The notes under the pieces were generated by a model. It did no database searches, was not told where the DNA came from, and saw only the letters and a program-made list of their open reading frames with translations. DNA of 43,073 bases, from contig NZ_JQKE01000020.1 of NCBI RefSeq assembly GCF_000745895.1, forward strand, positions 1 through 43,073, in the 5' to 3' direction. Below, piece by piece: positions 26,541-34,892 of this stretch; within the stretch, counting starts at the first letter, position 1; every line of letters begins with the position of its first letter. The stretch comes from Stenoxybacter acetivorans DSM 19021. GTDB lineage: Bacteria > Pseudomonadota > Gammaproteobacteria > Burkholderiales > Neisseriaceae. The translations under genes were made by a program, and so were the position numbers.

Positions 26541-26839
26541 CCCGTTTGCTTTGGACTGCGGAAGCCGTACAAGATATGGTGCGTATTCATACACAGTTAG
26601 CAGAATACACAGGTTTAGCCAGTGCCGAACGCCATCTGGTGGCATTTCGGCGATCAGCGGATTTGGCACAAGCCCACCCGCTTATCGGCAAACAAGGGTT
26701 GGTGAAAAACACCCGTGAGTTGTATCCGATAAACAAGAAATACCGCATGGTTTATGTGTTTGATGAAGACGCCGACACCGTCAGTATCATTACCGTATTG
26801 CACGGAAAGCAACAGTATCCTGAAAATACAGGCTTTTAG
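26537..26839 (+). CDS. ParE/RelE-family toxin
   Basis: A 100-aa product of the ParE/RelE fold. LLWTAEAVQDMVRIHTQLAE forms the first strand and helices, then NTRELYPINKKYRMVYVFDE and VSIITVLHGKQQYP form the sheet and C-terminal strand. The RMVYVFDEDADTVSIITVLH pattern is typical of the family. ParE types poison gyrase and RelE types cleave mRNA; the sequence does not decide which. It is coupled to its antitoxin by a 4-nt overlap. Confidence 0.85.
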   Translation: MTRLLWTAEAVQDMVRIHTQLAEYTGLASAERHLVAFRRSADLAQAHPLIGKQGLVKNTRELYPINKKYRMVYVFDEDADTVSIITVLHGKQQYPENTGF

Positions 26840-26900
26840 CATCTCTTCTCTGACCAATGCCGCTTTCCCCAACACAGCATAAAAAACGGCACTAATTCGC

Positions 26901-26929
26901 TTGACACGCCCCATGCACCCGTGCATAAT
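26901..26929 (+). promoter_or_regulatory. Sigma-70 promoter of traH-traG with an internal dyad
   Basis: TTGACA (26901-26906), 17-nt spacer, CATAAT (26924-26929). The spacer and the first base of the -10 hold a 14-bp dyad, ATGCAC-CC-GTGCAT (26912-26925), well placed for a repressor. Transcription should begin near 26936, giving a leader of about 100 nt. This restarts transfer-gene expression after the cargo block. Confidence 0.7.
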
Positions 26930-26978
26930 CTTTCCACCCTAATCCATGATGTGTCTTAAATCTATGCCTTGTTTTTGA

Positions 26979-27013
26979 GGCTATGACGAAAGTACACATC
27001 TTTCGCCATAGCC
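26979..27013 (+). promoter_or_regulatory. Hairpin in the traH leader
   Basis: Stem GGCTATG-A-CGAAAG with CTTTCG-C-CATAGCC, 7 nt loop, 13 pairs with one mismatch. It lies between the promoter at 26901 and the ribosome-binding site (CGGAG) of traH. A second small fold, CCGT...ACGG, may mask the ribosome-binding site. The T-run after the stem is only four bases, so it is not a classic terminator. Confidence 0.5.
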
Positions 27014-27034
27014 GTTTTCCTTTCGGAGACGGTT

Positions 27035-28537
27035 ATGTCTAACTTAAAGCTCAAAAATTTGCCGACCGCGCTGTCGGCTATTTGTGTTTCTCTTTTCCTA
27101 ATCATTCCCGCGAATGTCCACGCCGGTATCGAAAACGATATGGCAGATATGTTTAACAGCATGGGCGTGGAAGGTAATTACACCGAGGGCGGTGCGTTTC
27201 ACGGGCAAGCCGGTTCGCTTTATACCGGCGGCTCGCTGTCGGTGCGCGCGCCCGTGTCTCATCTGAATCCGGTAAACGTCCAGCCGCCCTCTATCAGTGC
27301 CGGCTGCGGCGGCATTGATTTTTTTGCCGGCGGTTTTTCATTCGTCAACAAAGAGCAATTCATTGCGTTTACCCGCAACCTTGGCAACAACGCCGCCGGT
27401 GTGGCATTTGAGCTGGCACTCAAAGCCCTTGACCCGATGATACAAGATGCCATCGGCGAAATCCGCAATGTTGCCGACATGATTAATCAAGGCAATATGA
27501 ATTCTTGCCAAGCCGCGCGGCAAGTCGTAGGTGGTGTCATGGGCAAAATTGCCGAAGGCATGACTTCAGGCTGTAAAGCCGAGGTTGTCGGTAACGGCAG
27601 CGAAGAAGCCGGTGCTGCGCCGTGGTATTGTCAATCCGCAGCCAGATTAAAAAAAGCCGCCGATGAAGCCAGAGGCAGCGGCTCGCCGCAAGATGTAATC
27701 GACATTACCGGCGGCAATTTGGCATACGAAGCCATTAAACGCTTCGGCGGTAATCGCATTGAAAACTTCAGCGAAGAAGAAATTGATTTGATGATCAGTC
27801 TGTCCGGTACGGCGGTGTTTTTCCCGATTAAAGAAAAAAGCGGCAAAGAAGGAGACGTTACCACCGATCACAAGGTCTATGAGCCGACGATTAAAAAAGT
27901 AACTGAGCTGCTCGATAACCAAAATTTAGAAATCAAAAATGCCGGCACCGACCAAGAAACCGCCACCATTACCCTGAATATCCTGCAATGCCGCGACGGT
28001 ACCGATAAGCTCAGAGAGGTTTGTGCGGTCAATCAGAATACCCGTATTTTTTCGATAAGACACAAAATCAAACGGCTGCTGAAAAAATTGGTGGACAACA
28101 TCATTCAAGATGCCGAATGGAATGCTGCCCAACGCGAAGAGATGGTGAAACTCGTCAATCACACGAGTATGCCGATTTTGAGAATGGCGGTATCCGATGC
28201 CTTTCTCAATACCCATATTTTGGCAAGCGATGCCATGGTCAATGCCATCACCATTGAATATTTAGAGCACATACTCAGCAATTATGAACGTGCTATTCGT
28301 TCAGCCTCCGGCCTGTTCAGTAAAACCGGAGAAGTGGGCGACAAAGACAAAGACAGGTTGTACGGCAATTTGCGCGAGCTGCGCCAAAGTCTGTACACAG
28401 CCAAACAAGCCACCCTGGAAACATTGGAAGCTGAAAAAACCTTAAATAATGCAATCAGCCACTTTGATACCCAATGGCGTGAGAATTATATAGAAATGGG
28501 CAACTCACTGCGTTTTGATGAAGCCAATCGCCTCTAA
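27035..28537 (+). CDS. traH: Conjugation assembly protein TraH
   Basis: A 500-aa periplasmic/outer-membrane-associated protein with a signal peptide (to about residue 31, NVHAGI). Family hallmarks: GNYTEGGAFHGQAGSLYTGG near the N-terminus, SISAGCGGIDFFAGGFSFVN around residue 85, and a coiled C-terminal half. F-type TraH is part of the pilus tip/base complex with TraF and TraW. It is the first gene after the cargo block and lies 30 nt before traG. Confidence 0.93.
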   Translation: MSNLKLKNLPTALSAICVSLFLIIPANVHAGIENDMADMFNSMGVEGNYTEGGAFHGQAGSLYTGGSLSVRAPVSHLNPVNVQPPSISAGCGGIDFFAGGFSFVNKEQFIAFTRNLGNNAAGVAFELALKALDPMIQDAIGEIRNVADMINQGNMNSCQAARQVVGGVMGKIAEGMTSGCKAEVVGNGSEEAGAAPWYCQSAARLKKAADEARGSGSPQDVIDITGGNLAYEAIKRFGGNRIENFSEEEIDLMISLSGTAVFFPIKEKSGKEGDVTTDHKVYEPTIKKVTELLDNQNLEIKNAGTDQETATITLNILQCRDGTDKLREVCAVNQNTRIFSIRHKIKRLLKKLVDNIIQDAEWNAAQREEMVKLVNHTSMPILRMAVSDAFLNTHILASDAMVNAITIEYLEHILSNYERAIRSASGLFSKTGEVGDKDKDRLYGNLRELRQSLYTAKQATLETLEAEKTLNNAISHFDTQWRENYIEMGNSLRFDEANRL

Positions 28538-28567
28538 CCCTCGCTAATTTATCAGGAGCTTATTATC

Positions 28568-31500
28568 ATGACTTTTGAGTATTACACCTTTTACGGCAAC
28601 AGCGACGCGGTGTTTTGGGTATTTCAAGCCATCGCCACCCTGTTTGGTTCCGGCATGTACAGCAGCGCGGCACTGGCAGCTTCTTTATTCGGCTTTATGG
28701 CGATTTTAGCCATTGCCGCCTTTAAACTGGATTTGCGCGATTCATTCACCAGTGTTTTGGTGATATTTTTCCTGTGGGTGGGCATGATGACACCCAAAGT
28801 GGATATGGTCTTTCGCGGCGGCGCATGGAATCAAAACTACATCGGAAAAGTCAGCAATATCCCTTTGGGCATTGCGGCGATGGCATCAATCACCAGCCAA
28901 TTCGGTTATGAACTCACCACCAAAATGGAGGGGATATTTACCACCCCGAATGATTTGAATTATTCCAAAACCGGTATGTTGTTTGGGGCAAAACTTTATG
29001 AACAACTCAACGAAACCCGCATACGCGACGTTACCCTGAAAGAAGACTGGGCATTGTTTTTTCATCAATGCTCTTTCTTCGACATACACATGTATCACTA
29101 CTACACCATTGAAGACCTGCGGCGAAGCACTGATATTTTGGCTTTAATCGGCAAAACCAATCGATCGATGTTCACGCAAGTACATAAAGTTAAAGATGGT
29201 GAATACATGCCGATAACCCGTATTCCCAAATACACCGGCAAAACCGAAGCCATGGCTTGCAAAGATGCTTATCCCATATTGGCGGACCGCACAACGGGTC
29301 TGACAAGTAATCTCTTTTTCGATTTGGCTCGCCGGGTGTTTCCGAGTGTTTACGGTTCAGGTTACACCGACAGCATGATGTGGAGTCAAATCGCCCCGAA
29401 ACTCACCGAGTCTTTGGGTTATATGCTGGGCAACACCGGCTTAGACGCCTACACCCAGATCATGCAATCCACCATGATTAACCTGATACGTGATTCGGCG
29501 TACATCAACGGGCAGCGCAACAGAAATGCCGCCAGTGTTCAGCAAGCCTATGCCGCCGCCCAAGCGCGGCAGCAATACATCACTTCTCAAAAAACCGGCT
29601 GGTATATGGCAAGCCAATACCTGCCCGTTATCCGCAGTGCCGCCGAAGCCATTTTATTGGGCATTTCGCCCATTGTGGTGTTGATTGCCTTATTGGGCGG
29701 GATAATGGCATTCCGAGTATTGCTTTTTTATTTTAATGCCTTGTTGTGGATACAGCTGTGGGCACCCGTTGCCAGTATCTTGAATTACGTCATGACCCTC
29801 AGTGCCAAATTCAATATGAGCAATGCCATCAGTGCCGGCAATGACTCCAATGTTGAGATGGCAAGACAAATCGCCGCGACCAACTTTGATGGTTTACTGA
29901 TGGCGGCGGTCGATGCCCAAGCGGTGGCAGGCGGTATGTTCTGGCTGGTTCCGGCGATTGCCGGCGCGATTGCCATGGGCGGGCGCAGCTTAATCGGCTC
30001 GCTTACCGGCGCGATGACAGGGGCGAAATCGCAGGGCGAATCGGTGGGCAGCTCTGTCGGCGCGGGCAATATCAGCACCGGCAATGTCAGCTACAACAAT
30101 GTTTCTGCCAATAAATTTCAGCCCAATCCGGTTTACACCCATCAGGCGGGGGTCAGTTCAGTCAGTCCGGTCGGGAAAACGGATTTGAATACGCTGACGG
30201 GTAACAGCATTACCACCTTGGCAAAAGACAGCATGGGGCGTGTCGGCGGACAATCGACGTATTCACAGTCTGAATTGTATTCGGAGGGTGCAAAACACAG
30301 CCGTGCCGCAGCGGAACAACAATCGGCAACCGCGTCCCGCGCCTTAACGGTCGGCGACAACTTGGCGCAAAGCTGGGCGGTTAATCGTGCTGTGTCTAAA
30401 GGCTCGGAATCGGCAACCAGTTTTGGTTTTGATGCGGGTGAACAGCAGTCATTTAATGCCATCACACAAGCGGCACAAAAACTAAGCAGCCAATTTCAAG
30501 GAAAAAGTACTTCAGAAATTGTCAGTATGTTGATAACAAAGATAGGTGCTAATGCCAGTGCCGGTGTTAGTGCCAGTGCCGGTATGGATATTGGCGGTAC
30601 AGGGGTCAGCGGCGGCTTAAAAGGTAGTGTTAGCGGCAGTTTAGAAAAACAAGGAAATAGAAACCAAAAAGATTCTTTTGATGTTGCCGTCAGTAAATCT
30701 GCTGATGCTTTGCGCCAACAAGGACACACGTTCACCGAATCTATGAATCAAAAAATGGCTCAAAGCGAAGCCATTAAAACTGCCGCCAATCAAGGGGACA
30801 GTTACGCCCGGCAGGCCAGTGATCAATACACGATTGCTGCACAAGCACAGCAAGCCTCGGTGCAAAGTTACCAGCAAGCGCAGAACTACGAGCAAGCCGC
30901 AGCCAAGAGTGAGAACAGCGGTGCATCGGTTACGGTGGACAATGCCAAAGCCATAAAAGAATACGCCCATGCACATGGCATGACTTACGACCAAGTACAA
31001 AACAATCCGGAATTGGTTGCCGCTGCCGCGATGGAAGCGGGTATGGCACAAGCCCAAGTATTGAAGCAATCCGCAGGCGGCTATGTCAACAGCGGCGGTT
31101 TAACACCAAACAGCCGCCCGGACGGGACCCAAGTCAGTGCGGCGGCACAGCAAAATGAAGCCAATATTCATGCCATGCGTGATGCCAAGTTTGGCAATAA
31201 TGCCGCCGGAGAAATACGCAGCAGCGTCGGCACCAAAACGGTTGGTGTCAGCGACGATATTCAACAAACAGGTGCGCGATTGGAGCAAGCCGCTCAGACA
31301 ACAATCGGGCAAACCGAGCAGAATATTGCGGCGGGTAAACAAGGCATTGAAACGCAGCATGCCGAGGTACAAGCCCAAGTGCAGCAACAAAAACAAATTG
31401 TTGATAATGCCAGTGTGATGAACTTTATGGACATGAAAGACAGTGCCACCCATGAACCCATTAATCAAGGAGGTGGTGGGGTATTGGGAACCCCTGCCGG

Positions 31501-31702
31501 TCAGCTCACTGACATCGCCAAACACGGCAATGATCCGTCTGCCAAGCTGCAACAACAATTGCGTGAAGGCAAAGCCACAAAGGCAACGGCTTATGACCAA
31601 GCACAAGTGGCATTCGGTGACGTGGCACCGCCGCCCGCACCGCAAGCCTCCAGACCGGCGGGCAGCGGTGAATTCATCTTTCACTCACGCCCAAAGGAAT
31701 AA
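28568..31702 (+). CDS. traG: Conjugation protein TraG (TraG_N mating-pair/entry exclusion type)
   Basis: A 1,044-aa inner-membrane protein. Residues 1-440 form the TraG_N domain with helices near 15-75 and 355-450 (LLGISPIVVLIALLGGIMAF, then MFWLVPAIAGAIAMGG) and CKDAYPILADR in the periplasmic loop. The remaining 550 residues are a long periplasmic, alanine/glutamine/serine-rich coiled region, with a VSASAGMDIGGTGVSGGLKG repeat near 665. It functions in pilus assembly and mating-pair stabilisation. The last codons CGC CCA AAG GAA TAA contain a slippery heptamer, C CCA AAG, that may send some ribosomes into the following lytic-enzyme frame. Confidence 0.93.
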   Translation: MTFEYYTFYGNSDAVFWVFQAIATLFGSGMYSSAALAASLFGFMAILAIAAFKLDLRDSFTSVLVIFFLWVGMMTPKVDMVFRGGAWNQNYIGKVSNIPLGIAAMASITSQFGYELTTKMEGIFTTPNDLNYSKTGMLFGAKLYEQLNETRIRDVTLKEDWALFFHQCSFFDIHMYHYYTIEDLRRSTDILALIGKTNRSMFTQVHKVKDGEYMPITRIPKYTGKTEAMACKDAYPILADRTTGLTSNLFFDLARRVFPSVYGSGYTDSMMWSQIAPKLTESLGYMLGNTGLDAYTQIMQSTMINLIRDSAYINGQRNRNAASVQQAYAAAQARQQYITSQKTGWYMASQYLPVIRSAAEAILLGISPIVVLIALLGGIMAFRVLLFYFNALLWIQLWAPVASILNYVMTLSAKFNMSNAISAGNDSNVEMARQIAATNFDGLLMAAVDAQAVAGGMFWLVPAIAGAIAMGGRSLIGSLTGAMTGAKSQGESVGSSVGAGNISTGNVSYNNVSANKFQPNPVYTHQAGVSSVSPVGKTDLNTLTGNSITTLAKDSMGRVGGQSTYSQSELYSEGAKHSRAAAEQQSATASRALTVGDNLAQSWAVNRAVSKGSESATSFGFDAGEQQSFNAITQAAQKLSSQFQGKSTSEIVSMLITKIGANASAGVSASAGMDIGGTGVSGGLKGSVSGSLEKQGNRNQKDSFDVAVSKSADALRQQGHTFTESMNQKMAQSEAIKTAANQGDSYARQASDQYTIAAQAQQASVQSYQQAQNYEQAAAKSENSGASVTVDNAKAIKEYAHAHGMTYDQVQNNPELVAAAAMEAGMAQAQVLKQSAGGYVNSGGLTPNSRPDGTQVSAAAQQNEANIHAMRDAKFGNNAAGEIRSSVGTKTVGVSDDIQQTGARLEQAAQTTIGQTEQNIAAGKQGIETQHAEVQAQVQQQKQIVDNASVMNFMDMKDSATHEPINQGGGGVLGTPAGQLTDIAKHGNDPSAKLQQQLREGKATKATAYDQAQVAFGDVAPPPAPQASRPAGSGEFIFHSRPKE

Positions 31703-31738
31703 CCCCGCCCGCCACCTACGGCTACGGCGGTAACGGGG
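31690..31738 (+). other. Candidate -1 ribosomal frameshift signal at the end of traG
   Basis: Slippery heptamer C CCA AAG in the traG frame (31690-31696), 6-nt spacer that includes the traG stop, then a GC-rich hairpin. The outer stem is CCCCG 31703-31707 with CGGGG 31734-31738, and the inner stem is CCGCC 31709-31713 with GGCGG 31726-31730; the loop is 12 nt. A -1 slip reads AAA GGA ATA ACC and stays open through GTG 31774 into the lytic transglycosylase. All three parts have standard spacing. A simple frameshift mutation would also give the open -1 frame. Confidence 0.6.
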
Positions 31739-31773
31739 AATACATCACCGGCAGCAGCGGTACACAGCAAAAC

Positions 31774-32253
31774 GTGTATCGCGTTGCCCATCAGCCGGTA
31801 GCGCAATTGGTAAACCAGATTACCCATGCCGAAAGCAGCGGTAACCCCAATGCCAAAAATCCGCGCTCAACAGCAATGGGCTTAGGGCAGTTTATTGACA
31901 GCACATGGTTAAACGTAATGAAACAATACCGCCCTGATTTAACCCAAGGCAAAAGTGAGCAGCAAATCTTGGCACTGCGCACCAATCCGCAGCTGGCGCG
32001 GGAAATGACCACACGCCACACCGAAGACAACGCTCGTGCTTTGCATCAGGCAGGGGTGGCGGTTACTGCGGGAACGCTTTATTTGGCGCATTTCGCAGGC
32101 AGCAGCAAAGCGGTGCAGCTGCTGAAAACAGCGGATAAAACGCAATCCGTCGGCAATATCTTGGGGCAAACTGCCGTCAGCAGCAATCCATTTTTAAAAG
32201 GCTGGTCGGTACAAAACACCATAGATTGGGCGCACCGCAAAATGAAAAGCTAA
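31774..32253 (+). CDS. Lytic transglycosylase (AtlA-like), possibly made as a TraG fusion
   Basis: A peptidoglycan lytic enzyme with the catalytic region ITHAESSGNPNAKN (glutamate in HAES), then STAMGLGQFIDSTWLNVMKQ and AGTLYLAHFAGSSKAVQLL, as in SLT-domain proteins. No ATG is available at the N-terminus. GTG 31774 has no ribosome-binding site, while the same frame is open back to 31693 and encodes the plausible linker TYGYGGNGEYITGSSGTQQN. In the gonococcal island an enzyme of this kind (AtlA) follows traG. So it is either a fusion made by the -1 shift at 31690 or reinitiates at GTG. Confidence 0.8.
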   Translation: MYRVAHQPVAQLVNQITHAESSGNPNAKNPRSTAMGLGQFIDSTWLNVMKQYRPDLTQGKSEQQILALRTNPQLAREMTTRHTEDNARALHQAGVAVTAGTLYLAHFAGSSKAVQLLKTADKTQSVGNILGQTAVSSNPFLKGWSVQNTIDWAHRKMKS

Positions 32254-32308
32254 GCCGAAAATAAAATCCCCAGCTTTAGGCTAGCCACCACCTGAAAGGA
32301 GTAAAAGA

Positions 32309-32554
32309 ATGAATATGAATAATTGGATACCGTGCAAAAAGGAATTGCCGAAAAAATGGCAAGTAGTACTGACGTATCGCATCATCAAGGGAAAAGACTG
32401 CTACGAAATAAATTGGATAACAACTGACGGATTTGGTGAAGCCACTGTTTGGGAGAACGATGAGGAGTGGGAAAAATATGATTACCCACTGCACATAAAC
32501 GACCCGCGTGCTGCAACACACTGGCAGCCTTTAGCCCCGCCGAAGCCGGATTAA
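32309..32554 (+). CDS. DUF551 family small protein
   Basis: An 81-aa product. The DUF551 pattern is clear: NWIPCKKELPKKWQVVLTYR at the start and ATHWQPLAPPKPD at the end (family: W.pv.d.lP ... VTHW.pLP.PP). These proteins are usual in phages and mobile elements; their role is unknown. AAAGGAG lies 8 nt before the ATG. It follows the lytic enzyme by 55 nt. Confidence 0.8.
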   Translation: MNMNNWIPCKKELPKKWQVVLTYRIIKGKDCYEINWITTDGFGEATVWENDEEWEKYDYPLHINDPRAATHWQPLAPPKPD

Positions 32555-32659
32555 TGCTGCACCGAATTGCCTCACTACATTTTCAGGTTGCCTGAAACAA
32601 ATAAAAGCTACCAGAAACCGCCCGCATTTCGCATTGGCGAACCCAACGAGGAAAAAATC

Positions 32660-33094
32660 ATGAAGCATTTAGTTTCCATTAGTGAAGTCTCTTCATCATA
32701 TCAAGCTAATCAGCAACATACCGATAAAATAGATAGTTTATTGGCATATATTCAGCAAGCCATCGGTACACCTAATGAATTGCACTGGTGGCATTATCGA
32801 AGAAAGTGTGGCCGGCATTGGTGGCATTATCGAAAAGAGGGCTATCACATTGCTTGTATGTGTTTGGCAAATGAAAAAGGGCAAGTACTGGAGATTCGCA
32901 TGCTCATCGGCGGTAAATTGCAATGGCCGGTTTTTAATAAACTTAATCCACAAAAGCGATATGTGGTAGAACTGGAAATCGCGGATAGTGTGGATTGTGT
33001 TTATTTGGTAAGCAAACTTATCAATCATTTTGGGTTATCTTATACTCATTCTTTTAATAACTCAGTGGGATTATTGTTTTTGGCTTCACCTTAG
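32660..33094 (+). CDS. Unrecognised 144-aa protein with a duplicated HWWHYR motif
   Basis: From ATG 32660 (CGAGGAAAAAATC upstream). The product contains HWWHYRRKCGR followed at once by HWWHYRKEGYH, caused by an in-frame tandem duplication of about 36 nt in the DNA (about 32783-32850). The rest is an alpha/beta domain with QVLEIRMLIGGKLQW. No family recognised. The longer frame to 32567 starts within a degenerate uptake word and lacks a ribosome-binding site. Confidence 0.65.
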   Translation: MKHLVSISEVSSSYQANQQHTDKIDSLLAYIQQAIGTPNELHWWHYRRKCGRHWWHYRKEGYHIACMCLANEKGQVLEIRMLIGGKLQWPVFNKLNPQKRYVVELEIADSVDCVYLVSKLINHFGLSYTHSFNNSVGLLFLASP

Positions 33095-33116
33095 TTTGGA
33101 TAGCTTCTAAATAAAA

Positions 33117-33144
33117 CAGGCTGCCTGAATATTCAGGCAGCCTG
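33117..33144. terminator. Uptake-sequence palindrome (28 bp, perfect)
   Basis: Arms CAGGCTGCCTGAAT (33117-33130) and ATTCAGGCAGCCTG (33131-33144) carry inverted uptake words with no spacer. It lies 22 nt after the preceding stop codon and probably ends that transcript and the convergent minus-strand one. Confidence 0.75.
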
Positions 33145-33283
33145 CGTAATAAAGTCATGGTTTTGGCAAATCATGATTTTGTAACCAAATATAATATTAG
33201 TCATCAAATGGAGGACAATCAATAGAAGAAATAGGAACATAGGCGGGAAAAATCTGAGTGTCTCAGAGGAGCAATCATCACCT

Positions 33284-33565
33284 CTAATCCCAATTATCAC
33301 CATAAATGACACCATAAGCTGAGCTACCCGGGTTATTGTGACTGGTACTCCAATCATCTTCTTCTTTTTGACGGTCCTGCTCCATGCGATCCATGTTCTC
33401 CATGTTCTGTTTCAGTGTCCAAGGAGTACACTTTAAATTTTTTAATTTTTTAAATTTCGGCACACTATCATCATCGGGGTCAAGCTGTTTACAGGTTTCA
33501 CTGCGCGGCACAACCACATCGGCGGCGAGATAGTTTTCCAGCCATTGACTTAAACGTTTAAACAT
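33284..33565 (-). CDS. Unrecognised 93-aa protein
   Basis: From ATG 33565 (AGAGG 6 nt upstream) the product begins MFKRLSQWLENYLAADVVVP, then has an acidic DPDDDSVPKFKKLKNLKCTP and a hydrophilic acidic tail. It is soluble. It is divergent from the 60-aa gene at 33627 across 61 nt. The longer frame to 33601 begins with TTG and lacks support. Confidence 0.55.
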   Translation of the reverse strand: MFKRLSQWLENYLAADVVVPRSETCKQLDPDDDSVPKFKKLKNLKCTPWTLKQNMENMDRMEQDRQKEEDDWSTSHNNPGSSAYGVIYGDNWD

Positions 33566-33626
33566 CGCACACCTCTTCTTTCTTTTGTTGTTGTGATACA
33601 AATATTCATTTTAAAAGGAGTAAACC

Positions 33627-33809
33627 ATGAGCATTGCCCACATTGTTATCGAATTCAAAGAAAACCCCGAAACGGCAGAACATCAAATCCGCCTCGTCTA
33701 CAGCGGCGGCAACGATTTGGTTCTGCCTGAATCCGCCGCCGCCTTTGCCGCCATTGTCGAAAAAATGGCAGAAATGCTGGGCAGTGAGCAAAGTACAAAC
33801 AATGCTTAA
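33627..33809 (+). CDS. Small 60-aa protein
   Basis: The product is MSIAHIVIEFKENPETAEHQ and continues with LVYSGGNDLVLPESAAAFAA, ending STNNA. It has a strand-helix pattern and no membrane segment. A strong ribosome-binding site (AAAAGGAG, 7 nt before ATG) supports this frame over two overlapping frames on either strand. Function unknown. Confidence 0.65.
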   Translation: MSIAHIVIEFKENPETAEHQIRLVYSGGNDLVLPESAAAFAAIVEKMAEMLGSEQSTNNA

Positions 33810-33816
33810 AGCCTTA

Positions 33817-34074
33817 TCACGCATTTAAATCATTTAACATTTCATTGGTCTCAGTATAGCGTTTTAATGTGCCGGAGCGTGCTTCTTTCAGTGCATTTAA
33901 GGTTTCGTCAGAGGGGGCTGTCATGGGATCAAACGGCAAGCGTTTTTCTTGTGCCACCCGAGTCAGCATTAAACGCACGGCTTGGGAAACAGTCATGCCA
34001 ATGCCCGCCAATACTGCTGCTGCTTCATCTTTGATTTGCCCGTCAATACGGGTTTGCACCAAATGATTTGCCAT
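33817..34074 (-). CDS. RelB/DinJ-family antitoxin without a visible partner
   Basis: An 85-aa protein. ANHLVQTRIDGQIKDEAAAV and GMTVSQAVRLMLTRVAQEKR form the ribbon-helix-helix typical of RelB/DinJ. The C-terminal tail (TLKRYTETNEMLNDLNA) should bind a RelE/YafQ-type toxin. None follows: the next gene downstream (33627) is on the opposite strand. It is an orphan, or its toxin gene has been lost. Confidence 0.85.
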   Translation of the reverse strand: MANHLVQTRIDGQIKDEAAAVLAGIGMTVSQAVRLMLTRVAQEKRLPFDPMTAPSDETLNALKEARSGTLKRYTETNEMLNDLNA

Positions 34075-34173
34075 AATTAATTGCTCTGTATGGGTTTAAT
34101 TGAACTACATTGTAATTCAATTAAACCCCAACCACAACCGTTTGGTGTGGCAAAAAACCAACAAATGCAGATG

Positions 34174-34599
34174 CTAATGATACTTCGCTTCCCAAGGGTT
34201 AATTACTTGAATTTTCACTGCATCGTACGGCGCAATATCACGGCTGGCAACCGCAAAATCATGCGCGGCGGCAATGGCGGCAATATAAGCGTCCGGCAAC
34301 GGAAAACCTTTGCCGCTTTGCCTCGCAGCAACAGCCAATTGTGCATAACAGAGAGCGCATTGTTCATCAAAAGGCAAGATACGCCCGCTGAACAGCGGTA
34401 AAATATTGGCTAAGGCGTGTTGCAATTGTGTCTTTTTCTTACCATCGGGTAAAACAAATATCCCGTAATGCAACTCAGATACCGTAAAAACGGACAAATA
34501 CAGCGTATCAAAAACCTGCTCGTCCAACCACGTCCTGACTATGGGACTGGCTTCCTCTTTCATCAATTCAGAAATGACATTGGTATCCAGCAGTATCAT
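34174..34599 (-). CDS. fitB: FitB/VapC-type PIN-domain toxin
   Basis: A 141-aa PIN nuclease. Acidic ligands are visible: D in MILLDTNVISELMKEE, E in FTVSELHYGI, and the C-terminal D in LPDAYIAAIAAAHDF, followed by VASRDIAPYDAVKIQVINPW. VapC types cleave specific RNAs. I prefer ATG 34599 (GAGG 8 nt upstream) to the TTG at 34605. It starts 2 nt after the antitoxin stop. Confidence 0.9.
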   Translation of the reverse strand: MILLDTNVISELMKEEASPIVRTWLDEQVFDTLYLSVFTVSELHYGIFVLPDGKKKTQLQHALANILPLFSGRILPFDEQCALCYAQLAVAARQSGKGFPLPDAYIAAIAAAHDFAVASRDIAPYDAVKIQVINPWEAKYH

Positions 34600-34601
34600 G
34601 C

Positions 34602-34868
34602 TCAATCCTCAAAGCGTATCGGTTCAGTCGTGGTTTTATTTCTGAGTTCAGTAAATGAAGCATGTTCTTCATCGCTTAGACCTTTGGCTCCTGAATTACG
34701 CACAGCCTCAATAATGGCGGTTCCCATTAATATCCGCCCTTGCGGCTTTACTGCCGCCGCCAAAATTTCACGCACTTCCGCCTCGGTGCTGCGTCCATTG
34801 TGAGCAGCTTTGATTTTTAACGCCCGATGCACTTCATCGGGCAAATTACGTACTGTCAGCATCGCCAT
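34602..34868 (-). CDS. fitA: FitA-type antitoxin
   Basis: An 88-aa ribbon-helix-helix protein. AMLTVRNLPDEVHRALKIKA and NGRSTEAEVREILAAAVKPQ match the N-terminal DNA-binding half of gonococcal FitA, and the tail binds the PIN toxin. AGGAGG lies 8 nt before the ATG. Upstream, TATAAT is preceded 18 nt earlier by TTGCAG inside a tandem 9-bp repeat, so the operon promoter overlaps the repeat. Confidence 0.9.
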   Translation of the reverse strand: MAMLTVRNLPDEVHRALKIKAAHNGRSTEAEVREILAAAVKPQGRILMGTAIIEAVRNSGAKGLSDEEHASFTELRNKTTTEPIRFED

Positions 34869-34892
34869 GTCATTACCTCCTGTATATTATAT

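Noticed and set aside
33606..33828. Minus-strand and alternative plus-strand ORFs overlapping the 60-aa gene
   Set aside because: Only the frame starting at 33627 has a proper ribosome-binding site.
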